Assembly (NCBI GenBank): GCA_024684065.1
Contig: JAIKXO010000082.1
Location: forward strand, 1 to 25,290
Length of the DNA: 25,290 nucleotides
Source: Lachnospiraceae bacterium
GTDB taxonomy: Bacteria > Bacillota_A > Clostridia > Lachnospirales > Lachnospiraceae
Direction: 5' to 3'
The translations under genes were made by a program, and so were the position numbers. Under the pieces are notes generated by a model. The model saw only the letters and a program-made list of their open reading frames with translations, was not told where the DNA came from and made no database searches. Each line of letters starts with the position of its first letter. Position 1 is the stretch's first letter. Shown here in pieces: positions 1-7,427 of this stretch.

Positions 1-768
1 GATGACGGTACGGTAACTGCTAAAGCAGAAGGTGAAACGACTATTACTGTTAAGACTGTTGACGGGAATAAGACCGCAACGTGTAAGGTCATTGTAAAGA
101 AGGATGCTCCCGTAGTTGAAACCTGTAACATATCCTTTGATGCAAACGGCGGTAAGGGTGAGATGGATGACCAGACCGTTGATAAAGGTGTTAAGACACA
201 GCTGAACAAGAACAGGTTCACCCGCAGCGGTTATTCATTTGATAGCTGGAACACAGATCCTGACGGTGATGGCAGTAGCTACGATGATAAGGACTACATA
301 TCCGTCGAAAAGGATACAACGCTTTATGCACAGTGGAAAAAGGGTAAGCCCAAGCATGACGATGATGAAGAAACAGAAGAGCCATCTAAGCCTGCTGTGG
401 TCAATCCCGATACAGTAGAAGGATACTTTGCAGTAAACGGTCAGCCAGTTCCGGGAGCTGCGATGGGCAAGACCGTACAGGGAGTAGCAGCACAGGCGGT
501 ATTTAATGCAACACGCCCTGCAGGATTTTTACAAGCATTTACCTTCAACATGGCCGTAAATGGTAAGGTGGACTATACATTAAAGAACGGTGTCCTTACG
601 ATAATCATCCCGAAGGAGTTCCAGAAAGCGGGCAGAACATTTGCCATCATGGCGCTTGATAAGAACGGTAAGGCATGGACATTTGCCGATACCGATACAA
701 ACCCTGCAACAGTAACCGCAACCATCAATGTTGAGGGTTACGCATTTGCATTGATATACAAGGATTAA
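1..768 (+). CDS. Secreted Ig-like / InlB-repeat protein, 3' end only
   Basis: This is the C-terminal 255 residues of a larger extracellular protein; the frame is open from base 1, so the start lies outside the window. The first 35 or so residues are the tail of a bacterial Ig-like group 2 domain (GTVTAKAEGETTITV followed by ATCKVIV). An InlB B-repeat/Listeria-Bacteroides repeat follows at about residues 41-112, shown by SFDANGG, GYSFDSWNTDPDG and TLYAQW. A charged DDDEETEEPS linker leads to a C-terminal beta-rich domain ending in VEGYAFALIYKD. No LPXTG motif or C-terminal membrane helix is present, so anchoring must depend on this last domain or on the missing part. The role is probably in adhesion or another surface function, but this is inferred from repeat type only. 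A strong terminator follows 48 bases downstream. Confidence 0.85.
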   Translation, partial: DDGTVTAKAEGETTITVKTVDGNKTATCKVIVKKDAPVVETCNISFDANGGKGEMDDQTVDKGVKTQLNKNRFTRSGYSFDSWNTDPDGDGSSYDDKDYISVEKDTTLYAQWKKGKPKHDDDEETEEPSKPAVVNPDTVEGYFAVNGQPVPGAAMGKTVQGVAAQAVFNATRPAGFLQAFTFNMAVNGKVDYTLKNGVLTIIIPKEFQKAGRTFAIMALDKNGKAWTFADTDTNPATVTATINVEGYAFALIYKD

Positions 769-815
769 ACGATAGACAGGTTATCACTCGGATCAAGCCG
801 GGAATCATAACAAAG

Positions 816-850
816 AAACGCTTTAGGACATTGTCTTAAGGCGTTTTTTT
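816..850 (+). terminator. Rho-independent terminator, probably bidirectional
   Basis: A long stem pairs 818-828 with 834-844, with two G-U pairs, and is followed by seven T. It ends the surface-protein transcript. On the minus strand the same hairpin is followed by TTTCTTTG and could stop transcription arriving from the DUF3800 remnant. Confidence 0.85.
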
Positions 851-862
851 AATCCTTATTTT

Positions 863-1216
863 TTAAACAGTAAAATCCTTATCCTTGATGCGTTTCAGGA
901 AATCCTTGCGAAGATCGCTTCTTGAGTGGAATAGCAGCATATCTGAACGAGTAAGCCTGTTTACATTATATCTCTGTTGAAGCAATGTAAGTGTACAAAT
1001 AAGGTCGGCAGCCTGGAAAAGACGATAATCGACCGGTCTAACCTTTCTCATTTCATAGTCATTGAGTTCAGTAGCCATAACAGCATTCAGCATTTTGGAA
1101 ATCGGACGCTGACCGTTGTCATAATAGACTATAACCTTATCAAAACTAAGAAAAAAGTCTAAATGATTCCGCAGGAAGATTGAGCAGAGCAGAGCAGAGC
1201 GGAGCAGACTGATTCC
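863..1216 (-). pseudogene. DUF3800 protein remnant, 5'-truncated
   Basis: The minus-strand frame is open from 1216 (a TAG lies at 1219-1217) to the stop at 863, 117 codons. It matches the C-terminal part of DUF3800 proteins as I know them: DKVIVYYDNGQ, then RKVRPVDYRLFQAADLICTL, then a SRSDLRKDFLKRIK-like tail. DUF3800 proteins are usually well over 200 residues and carry an N-terminal acidic metal-binding strand, which is missing here. The first ATG in frame (1093) lies after the conserved YYDNGQ strand, so no intact protein can be made. The upstream break falls at or near a short GCAGA-type tandem repeat (about 1183-1205). DUF3800 function is unsettled; it resembles RNase H-fold nucleases and often travels with mobile or defence DNA. 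I infer a decaying fragment. Confidence 0.72.
1183..1205. repeat. Short tandem repeat (AGCAG/GCAGA units)
   Basis: About four copies of a five-base unit, the last imperfect (GCGGA). It sits at the upstream edge of recognisable DUF3800 homology and may mark the rearrangement that removed the 5' part of that gene. Confidence 0.6.
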
Positions 1217-1656
1217 CTATTGATCATACAGAGATTTATAAGATGCCTAAGGACGCTTTTTCTTACAGATAAAGCAGTTCTTGCATGATTTCTGAAGAGA
1301 GTGTTTTTTTGTCTGAAACAACAGAAAATAACCCCAGTACCGGGTCCCCTTATTAAATGAATAAAGTCTTTCCTGTTTCACAGGCTTTTTGAAGATATGG
1401 GTCCCGTTTTTTGCGGAAGCTCATTCTTTTCGGAGGTATAACCAATAACGATAAACTCAGATTCTTTGGCATATCCTAAAAGTCTGCCGTCAGGCATAAC
1501 AAATTATTGATGACGGAAGAGAAGAAAAATGGTTATGAAAGAGTTTTTCTATGATAAAATAAAGAAGAGCGTCGGGAAGATCAGGTCAACAGAACCCAAA
1601 GGCGGCAGAAATAAGCTGTCTGGTCTTTGGAATGAGCACCTGAGCATTTTGATGAT
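1217..1656. other. Intergenic region without a convincing gene
   Basis: About 440 bases with only short open frames on both strands. A 56-codon frame at 1529-1696 starts MVMKEFFYDKIKK and overlaps the next gene; it resembles no family I recognise. A minus-strand frame near 1380-1500 reads MPDGRLLGYAKESEF and stops after about 39 codons. A CCTG/CAGG mini-hairpin followed by CTTTTT near 1374-1392 could be a weak terminator. The region looks like degraded sequence next to the truncated DUF3800 gene. Confidence 0.5.
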
Positions 1657-2076
1657 ATGGGGATACCTGAGATGTTTTATAAAGAAGATGCTTTAATTAC
1701 GCTGCCGGTCAAACAGTCATCCTTTGAAAAGATAAAAGAGGATGTTTTCGGGATCACGGGGAATACGGAGGAGTCGAGGCGCATACTGCTTGCCTGCGAT
1801 GAAGCCCTGACTAATATAATCAGTTATTCAGGGGCAACCAGCCTGTCTTATTCCTGTGAGAAGGTAAATGACCGGCTCCGTATCGTTTTTATCGATAATG
1901 GTATTGCCTTTGATCCGACTGCCGCGCAAACAGAAGAAAGGGATTTTGAGCTTTTGGACAGCGGGGGAGTGGGGATTATGCTTATGCGTGAGTCTGCCGA
2001 ATCCATGCACTATGAACGGAAGAATGACCGCAATATTCTAATATTATATTTTTCACTTACAGCCCGGGCTTTTTAA
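1657..2076 (+). CDS. Anti-sigma regulatory factor, RsbW/SpoIIAB-type HATPase
   Basis: A 139-residue single-domain GHKL ATPase of the anti-sigma factor serine kinase family. The N box is DEALTNIISY (Asp48, Glu49, Asn52), the G1 box is DNGIAFDP (from Asp80), and the G2-type glycine motif is GGVGIMLM near residue 103. The C-terminal strand NILILYF is typical of the fold. Family members bind a sigma factor or phosphorylate a STAS-domain antagonist; neither partner is encoded in this window. The gene lies 33 bases before the LuxE-like gene on the same strand, so co-transcription is likely. ATG at 1672 is an alternative start, with GGGG nine bases upstream, and would remove five residues; the ribosome binding site does not decide it. 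Family assignment is secure; which sigma factor it controls is unknown. Confidence 0.85.
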   Translation: MGIPEMFYKEDALITLPVKQSSFEKIKEDVFGITGNTEESRRILLACDEALTNIISYSGATSLSYSCEKVNDRLRIVFIDNGIAFDPTAAQTEERDFELLDSGGVGIMLMRESAESMHYERKNDRNILILYFSLTARAF

Positions 2077-2109
2077 AGGGCTCCCTTATTTTTACACAGA
2101 GGTGACAGA

Positions 2110-3234
2110 ATGGACTATCGAAAAAAACTTTTCAGATGGAAGGATCCATACGATATCGAGGGAACACAGGGGCTTTTTATAGAGGCGATGAGGGAATGCT
2201 GCAGCTACCATTATGATCATTGCGAGGCTTACCGGAGAATCCTTGATGATGCAGGGTTTGCTCCGGAGAGCCTCAGAAAAAAAGAGGATATCGAGAGGCT
2301 GCCGTTTATTCCGACTACCTTTTTGAAAAAACATCATATATTCTCCATGCCGAAGGAGCGTATGCCGATAAAAGCCACTTCTTCGGGCACCGGGGGGAAA
2401 TACAGCCTGATCGGATTCGATGCGGGAAGCCTTTCAAGCGCCCTGAAAATGGTGTTTCGCATATACGGCTCCCAGGGTATTCTCTCCCCAGTGCCGTGCC
2501 ACTATATTATATTCGGATTCAAACCACACAGGAGCAATCATACAGCGGTCGCAAAGACTGCGACGGGGTATACGCTGCTTTCTCCCGCGCTGAGCCGCAC
2601 CTATGCCCTTAAATTCAAAGACGGTAAATATGAGCCTGATCTGGAAGCTGTCGTGAATGCCTTTATGCGGGGAGAAAAGTCCAGATTCCCTGTAAGAACC
2701 ATCGGTTTTCCGTCATATACCTGGTTTGCCTTAAAGCTCATGGAGGAGAGGGGGATAAAGGTAAAGCTTGCAGAGGGCTCGAAGATCATGCTGGCCGGAG
2801 GCTGGAAGCAGTTCTACAGGGAGCAGGTGGATAAGCAGGAAATGTATGCGCTTGTAAAGAAGATTCTCGGCATACCGGAAGAGAATATTTTTGAAGCCTA
2901 CGGAGCGGTGGAGCATCCGATACTGTACAGTGACTGTAAGCGCCACCATTTCCATATTCCCATATACAGCCGCGTGGTCATCCGCGATGTTGAGACGTTT
3001 GAGCCTCTTCCAAACGGGAGGATCGGGCTTGTTAATCTGATCACGCCGATGATAAAGGGCACACCTGTCCTAAGCATTATGACGGACGACCTCGGTGTTC
3101 TCCATAATGAGGAGGAATGCGGCTGCGGGATCCATTCCCCGTATCTTGAGATAATAGGCCGTGCCGGATTTGTCGATATTAAGACATGCGCCGCCGGAGC
3201 CGAAGAGATTCTGAAAGGAGAAAAGGGAACGTGA
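2110..3234 (+). CDS. luxE: LuxE-type acyl-protein synthetase
   Basis: A 374-residue member of the LuxE/PaaK branch of the adenylate-forming (ANL) superfamily. LuxE activates a fatty acid with ATP and holds the acyl group as a thioester for reduction by LuxC. The ATP-binding loop SSGTGGKYSLIGFD is at about residues 91-104. GRAGFVDIKTCA near the C-terminus places a cysteine at residue 360, matching the acyl-accepting cysteine near the C-terminus of characterised LuxE proteins. Length matches the family. GAGGTGA lies just before the ATG. The stop codon overlaps the GTG start of the LuxC-like gene (GTGA), which implies translational coupling. No luxAB or luxD is nearby, so light emission is not implied; aldehyde supply for another pathway is the likely role. 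Confidence 0.88.
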   Translation: MDYRKKLFRWKDPYDIEGTQGLFIEAMRECCSYHYDHCEAYRRILDDAGFAPESLRKKEDIERLPFIPTTFLKKHHIFSMPKERMPIKATSSGTGGKYSLIGFDAGSLSSALKMVFRIYGSQGILSPVPCHYIIFGFKPHRSNHTAVAKTATGYTLLSPALSRTYALKFKDGKYEPDLEAVVNAFMRGEKSRFPVRTIGFPSYTWFALKLMEERGIKVKLAEGSKIMLAGGWKQFYREQVDKQEMYALVKKILGIPEENIFEAYGAVEHPILYSDCKRHHFHIPIYSRVVIRDVETFEPLPNGRIGLVNLITPMIKGTPVLSIMTDDLGVLHNEEECGCGIHSPYLEIIGRAGFVDIKTCAAGAEEILKGEKGT

Positions 3235-4505
3235 TACTCTATGATGGAACGCTGTATCCCTCTGACAGGCAGAGGGAGCTTTTATCGGGCCTTGAGAAGC
3301 GCTTAAACAGAACGCTTGCTTTTGGGAAACTTGAACGTGAAACTGTAATATCCGCGGTAGACAGGCTGGCGGAACGCATTGAAGGCGGAGAGTTCGATGA
3401 GCTTATCTCGGGATTTGCGTCTGATAAGGCGGATTATTATAAAAGAATGGCAGTCGATGCCATGAAGCGCGATAATACTGAGAAAAGGCTTGCTATCGAG
3501 CTTCCGGATGCTTTATATACGGGAGATACCGAAAAGCTTGAAAAAAACATTCTGCCCCTCGGTGTGCTCTTCCACATTGCAGCCGGGAATGCCGACGGGC
3601 TGCCGGCCCTGAGCGTCTACGAGGGCCTGCTTACCGGAAATATCAATATACTTAAGCTTCCGTCGGCGGATAACGGCCTGACCCTTAGGATATTGGAAGA
3701 GCTTATAAAGATGGAGCCGGCCCTGGCTGAGTATATTTATGTTTTCGATACGCCGTCAACAGATGTTGAGGCCATGCAGATAATGGCCGGGATGGCGGAC
3801 GGTATAGTCGTGTGGGGAGGGGAAAGCGCGGTAAGCGCAGTGCGCGAACTTGCCGATCCGGGTACAAGACTCATAGAATGGGGACACAGGCTGAGCTTTT
3901 GCTATATCTCAGGATACAGAGATAAAGAGTACGAGCTTAAGGCCCTGGCTGAGCATATAGCTTCTACCGGACAGGTGCTCTGCAGCTCATGCCAGGTAAT
4001 CTATATAGATACAGACAGTATGGAGGAGATCGAAAAGTTTTGCGAAGAGCTTCTTCCTGTACTCGATGATGCGGCAAAACGGCTGTTAAAGACCGATATT
4101 GGAGAGACGGCACAGCTTTCGGTAAAAAGGTACTGCAGTAAGCTTGAAAAAGCGGCCGGTTATAAAAATGGAGCTGGGATCCGTTATACGGGAGATAAAT
4201 GCTCAGTAACCGCGTGCAAAAGCAGCAGGCTTGAGATTTCGGAAATGTATGCCAATGTTTTAGTCAAACGTCTTCCGGAAGGTCACATACTTCCGGTCCT
4301 GCGCCGTACTAAAAGCGTTCTGCAGACTGCCGGACTGATATGCGCTCCCGAAAAAAGAAAGCGTCTAACTTCGATGCTTTTTCGTGCAGGGGTCAACCGG
4401 GTTACGGACGCGGGAAGCATGTCCGTTCCCTTCTGCGGCGAGGCTCACGACGGAGAATACGCGCTTCGCAGATATGTACGCATAGCGGATAAGGTCAGGG
4501 ATTAA
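3231..4505 (+). CDS. luxC: LuxC-type acyl-CoA/acyl-protein reductase
   Basis: A 424-residue LuxC-family reductase of the aldehyde dehydrogenase superfamily, which reduces acyl groups handed over by LuxE to fatty aldehyde using NADPH. The catalytic region is STGQVLCSSCQVIYID, with cysteines at residues 251 and 254; the first best fits the nucleophile. The segment PLGVLFHIAAGNADGLPALS near residues 107-127 resembles the LuxC nucleotide-binding start. I chose GTG at 3231 because GAAAGGAG lies at 3213-3220 with an A-rich spacer, and because it makes a four-base GTGA overlap with luxE. An earlier ATG in frame at 3186 lies inside luxE and would add an Arg-rich stretch that the family lacks. The chemical product here is unknown. 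Confidence 0.88.
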   Translation: MILYDGTLYPSDRQRELLSGLEKRLNRTLAFGKLERETVISAVDRLAERIEGGEFDELISGFASDKADYYKRMAVDAMKRDNTEKRLAIELPDALYTGDTEKLEKNILPLGVLFHIAAGNADGLPALSVYEGLLTGNINILKLPSADNGLTLRILEELIKMEPALAEYIYVFDTPSTDVEAMQIMAGMADGIVVWGGESAVSAVRELADPGTRLIEWGHRLSFCYISGYRDKEYELKALAEHIASTGQVLCSSCQVIYIDTDSMEEIEKFCEELLPVLDDAAKRLLKTDIGETAQLSVKRYCSKLEKAAGYKNGAGIRYTGDKCSVTACKSSRLEISEMYANVLVKRLPEGHILPVLRRTKSVLQTAGLICAPEKRKRLTSMLFRAGVNRVTDAGSMSVPFCGEAHDGEYALRRYVRIADKVRD

Positions 4506-4535
4506 AAAGGCTTCATTTCCGGCCCTGCCATTTTT
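4504..4535. terminator. Possible bidirectional terminator between convergent genes
   Basis: AAAAAGGC pairs with GCCATTTTT with one bulged base around a 15-base loop. The symmetrical A and T runs would suit both luxC and the convergent ABC transporter gene. The GC stem is only three base pairs, so support is weak. Confidence 0.4.
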
Positions 4536-4558
4536 GACATTTCGTCTGAGACGCGGGG

Positions 4559-5920
4559 CTAAGCCGTAATAACCCCGTCTTTAAGATACAGCCTTCGGGC
4601 ATTTAATAAAGCGGCGTCTTCTTCATCGTGGCTTACGATAAAGAGGGTACGCCCTTTTAAATTGCTAAAAATAAAATCAACGGCTCTGGTTTTTGATTCC
4701 GGATCAAGCCCGGTAAAGGGCTCATCCATTAAAACCACCTCTGAAGGGAAAAGAACGGCGCGGGCTATGGCTACACGCCTTTTTTCGCCTCCGCTGAGAT
4801 TATCTGCCGGCTTAAGGATCGCTTCAGAGGGCAGGATGGACAGGAGCACTTCTTTGAGATCCCCAAGGCATCCGGCCGCTTCAAGGTTCCTTAAAGCGTT
4901 TGCGCAGGGGATCAGCCTGTCCTCCTGAAAGACCATGCTCGTATCGGACTTATCAAGGCTTCCGGAATCGGGCAGGATAAGTCCCGATATGATATTTAAG
5001 AGTGTAGTCTTTCCGAGGCCTGAGGAGCCGGAAAGATGATATATACTGCCCGGTTCAAGCGACAGGCTTACGTTAAATAAGGAGCCGTCTCCGAAATCTT
5101 TTGTTATCCCCGTAAGCACAAGCCCTGAAGGATGTATTGCCGATGGAAAGGCGGGGCGGGAGACCTCTTTGATCAGGGGATCAGGGACTGAGAAAAGCCT
5201 TTTAGCGATAAACAGAACGGCTTTTTCGGTCAGGGTGCTTAAGATAAGGATAACGATTATCCATGAAAACACTCCGGCTGTATTAAAATAGATCTTGTCG
5301 TGGTACAGAAGGTTACCGATGCTTCCCGAAGGCAGGCCTATGATCTCGGCAGCGATCCCTGCCTTAAACCCCATTCCGAGGGACAGGGAAAGTGAGGACG
5401 TTAAATACGGAAAACACGCAGGGCGGTATATCCATAAGACCCGTTCCTTAAGGGGCATTCTAAAGACAGCCGCCATTTCCAGAAGCTTTTTGTCGGTTTC
5501 CATAAGACCTGTCAGCATATTGCCGTAAATATTCGGGAATATGACCATAAAGCTTATGCTAAGGACAAGGTTTTCAGAACCCCACCATATCAAAAGTATC
5601 ACAACGACGGCGGCAACCGGAACCGACCTGATAAAGGAGATAAAAGGGTTTAGAAGATCCTCTAAAGGCGTGAACCTGTAAGAAAGACAGGCTAAGATCA
5701 CAGCCGCAAAAAAGGCGGTTAAAAACCCCGCCAGTATCCTTATGAGGGAAGCCGAAACAGAATACCAGAAGACGGGATCGGATATTTTGACGACGAGTTC
5801 TCTGACCGTATCCAGGGGGCCGGCGAAGTAGATCGGATTATTGATGATTGCCGAAATCCCCCCCCAGAGTAACAGCCAGAATATATATACAGCATATTTA
5901 AGATAATTATTATGCTTCAT
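4559..5920 (-). CDS. ABC transporter permease-ATPase fusion (SsuC-SsuB / NitT-TauT type)
   Basis: One 453-residue polypeptide joins a membrane permease and its ATPase, normally two genes. Residues 1 to about 245 hold several hydrophobic helices and a BPD permease loop (EMAAVFRMP at 148-156, then PACFPYL). From about 265 an ATPase domain follows: Walker A GSSGLGKTT (298-306), Q-loop Gln332, signature LSGGEKRR (375-382), Walker B VVLMDEP (395-401) and switch His431. The ATPase is short, under 190 residues, but has every key motif. The start is 30 bases after the stop of the solute-binding lipoprotein gene and has no clear Shine-Dalgarno, so translation may be coupled. Related importers carry sulfonates, taurine, nitrate or thiamine precursors. 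The substrate cannot be read from sequence. Confidence 0.9.
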   Translation of the reverse strand: MKHNNYLKYAVYIFWLLLWGGISAIINNPIYFAGPLDTVRELVVKISDPVFWYSVSASLIRILAGFLTAFFAAVILACLSYRFTPLEDLLNPFISFIRSVPVAAVVVILLIWWGSENLVLSISFMVIFPNIYGNMLTGLMETDKKLLEMAAVFRMPLKERVLWIYRPACFPYLTSSLSLSLGMGFKAGIAAEIIGLPSGSIGNLLYHDKIYFNTAGVFSWIIVILILSTLTEKAVLFIAKRLFSVPDPLIKEVSRPAFPSAIHPSGLVLTGITKDFGDGSLFNVSLSLEPGSIYHLSGSSGLGKTTLLNIISGLILPDSGSLDKSDTSMVFQEDRLIPCANALRNLEAAGCLGDLKEVLLSILPSEAILKPADNLSGGEKRRVAIARAVLFPSEVVLMDEPFTGLDPESKTRAVDFIFSNLKGRTLFIVSHDEEDAALLNARRLYLKDGVITA

Positions 5921-5950
5921 GTGACATCATTTATGCCGGTAAAAAATCCG

Positions 5951-7048
5951 CTATTCACTGAAATAGAAATCATCGGAGGGGAGGCTTCCGCCTATGGAAG
6001 CGTTATCAGCCTCATAAAGCACATTCAGATAGCCTGAAAGCATGTCCTTCATTTCTTCACCGGTAATGCAGACTATATGGCAGTAAGGAATGGCCTTTTC
6101 GGCTATGGGAGCTTTTTCTATGATGCCTGCAGCTGCCGTATACTCTGCGGCTGTTTTGGTATCAGTATCAGTAAACTGTGCGCTTTCGCTGTGGTCCGCA
6201 AGGAATTTGTTTACCGCTTCGGGATTTTCGGAAATAAAATCATTTCTCGCAACGGTGACTCCGGTAACCAGCGAGGAACCGTTATTTAAGGAATCCCATT
6301 CCTCTGTCATATCCGCGACGATCTTAAGCTTATCATTCTGCGCAAGGGCAGCCGTCGCGAAGGGCTGGGGAAGCATTCCTACCGACTCAGGCTCCGAAGA
6401 GAGGAGAGCGGTTACTTCCTGGGCCTCGGACTTAAACTCTATGGAAACCTTTCCCTCAAGTCCGTTCTCCTTAAGAAGATATTTAAGGACAAATTCAGGG
6501 GTGGTACCGGCTCCGGTAGTATAGACAGTTTTTCCTTCGAGATCCTTAAGGCCCTTTATGCTGTCGTCCCCGCTTAACATATAAAGTACTCCGAGAGTAT
6601 TTATATCTATTACGGATATCTTCCCGCCGGTCTTCTGATAGAGGACGCTTGCGACATTGGCGGGGATCAGGACTATGTCAAGGTCTCCCGAGACGATGCC
6701 TGCCGAAATGACGTCAGCCTGCGTTTCAATGGTGAAGCTGTATTCATCTGTGTTATCGTTCATAAGCTTTACGAGTCCGATCGAGGTGGGTCCCTTGAGT
6801 GAGCCTATTCTTACTTTGGCCTCCTGTTCATGTGATCCGTCCTGCTTAACTTCGGCCGGCTCTTCTTCAGATACGGCTGCAGTTTGAGACTGTTTGTCAG
6901 AGGAATCGTCTGCTGAAGCTTCAGTGGATTCCGAAGCGGCACCTCCCGAAACGGGGGCGGTGGGCATTGGATAGGTGCATCCGCTCATCGTAAGGGCGGC
7001 TACGGATGCTACGGTTGTAAGGATCTTTACCATTCTGGTTTTTAACAT
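5951..7048 (-). CDS. ABC transporter solute-binding lipoprotein (NMT1/SsuA-like)
   Basis: A 365-residue lipoprotein with signal peptide and lipobox TMSGC (Cys24), followed by a Ser/Glu-rich tether. The mature domain starts VRIGSLKGPTSIGLVKLMND and contains DLDIVLIPANVASVLYQK, a LKDLEGKTVYTTGAGTTPE segment and SVGMLPQPFATAAL. These are features of periplasmic-binding-fold proteins of the NitT/TauT/SsuA/ThiY group. It would deliver its ligand to the permease-ATPase fusion encoded directly downstream. AAGGAG lies ten bases before the ATG. A near-consensus minus-strand promoter lies about 195-220 bases upstream, leaving a long structured leader. The ligand is unknown; no TPP riboswitch motif was seen. 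Confidence 0.88.
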   Translation of the reverse strand: MLKTRMVKILTTVASVAALTMSGCTYPMPTAPVSGGAASESTEASADDSSDKQSQTAAVSEEEPAEVKQDGSHEQEAKVRIGSLKGPTSIGLVKLMNDNTDEYSFTIETQADVISAGIVSGDLDIVLIPANVASVLYQKTGGKISVIDINTLGVLYMLSGDDSIKGLKDLEGKTVYTTGAGTTPEFVLKYLLKENGLEGKVSIEFKSEAQEVTALLSSEPESVGMLPQPFATAALAQNDKLKIVADMTEEWDSLNNGSSLVTGVTVARNDFISENPEAVNKFLADHSESAQFTDTDTKTAAEYTAAAGIIEKAPIAEKAIPYCHIVCITGEEMKDMLSGYLNVLYEADNASIGGSLPSDDFYFSE

Positions 7049-7235
7049 GTAAGTTTACTCCTTGTCTGTAGATTATGGATCAGGGAACTCCCGGGAAAGT
7101 TAAGAGGTCTGCGCGGAAATATTGATTTGATCGGTCTTTCCGCAGATTTCAGATCTTCCGGGGATATTCCGAAGCCTATAAAGGCGGTATGTGGCCGGCG
7201 CAGGTTATTTACCAGACGACAGCTGTTTTTCGACC
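7049..7235 (-). promoter_or_regulatory. Long inverted-repeat-rich leader of the ABC transporter operon
   Basis: Between the predicted start site near 7235 and the ATG at 7048 lie about 187 nt. On the minus strand TCGGTC (7236-7231) can pair with GACCGA (7135-7130), closing an element that holds the GCCT/AGGC hairpin with outer CCG/CGG pairs. A competing stem joins 7146-7137 with 7119-7108 (TCTGC/GCAGA and GGAAA/TTTCC with a two-base bulge) and places the 3' arm of the first helix in its loop. This is the layout expected of a switching RNA, but it matches no riboswitch consensus I know. No folding was run. Confidence 0.45.
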
Positions 7236-7241
7236 GAATAT

Positions 7242-7270
7242 ATAATAGTACCGTTGCAGGGAAAATTCAA
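7242..7270 (-). promoter_or_regulatory. Sigma-A-type promoter for the ABC transporter operon
   Basis: Reading the minus strand, TTGAAT (7270-7265) and TATTAT (7247-7242) are separated by 17 bases. Transcription would begin near 7235. Confidence 0.65.
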
Positions 7271-7392
7271 CATCGTATATTTAAGATATGAAACGGAAGA
7301 GTTAAGATTCCGCGCTATATGGTGAGGTCTCGTAATGCGGAAAACCTGCGCTTCAGAGGGATAAAGCCCCACTGCCCTGGCCAAATCGGGAA

Positions 7393-7421
7393 TTGAAATA
7401 TTTAAGCAAATGTCGTATAAT
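7393..7421 (+). promoter_or_regulatory. Sigma-A-type promoter for the giant activase gene
   Basis: TTGAAA (7393-7398) and a perfect TATAAT (7416-7421) are separated by exactly 17 bases. Transcription would begin near 7428, about 210 bases before the ATG. Confidence 0.75.
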
Positions 7422-7427
7422 TCTTTA

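Noticed and set aside
1380..1500. Minus-strand peptide with an LPQKTG-like string
   Set aside because: It resembles a sortase motif, but no membrane helix follows and the frame ends nine codons later. Probably chance.
1529..1696. A 56-codon frame before the anti-sigma gene
   Set aside because: It has a purine-rich stretch upstream, but matches no family I know and overlaps the start of the anti-sigma gene. Kept only as a remark in the intergenic entry.
1657..4505. Bioluminescence operon
   Set aside because: LuxE and LuxC relatives are present, but no luciferase subunits or acyl transferase gene lies in the window.
7300..7390. GGTGAGG...GCCCCACTGCCC resembling part of a cobalamin riboswitch
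   Set aside because: Only loosely similar in short strings; it lies upstream of both predicted promoters' transcripts and lacks the rest of the consensus.
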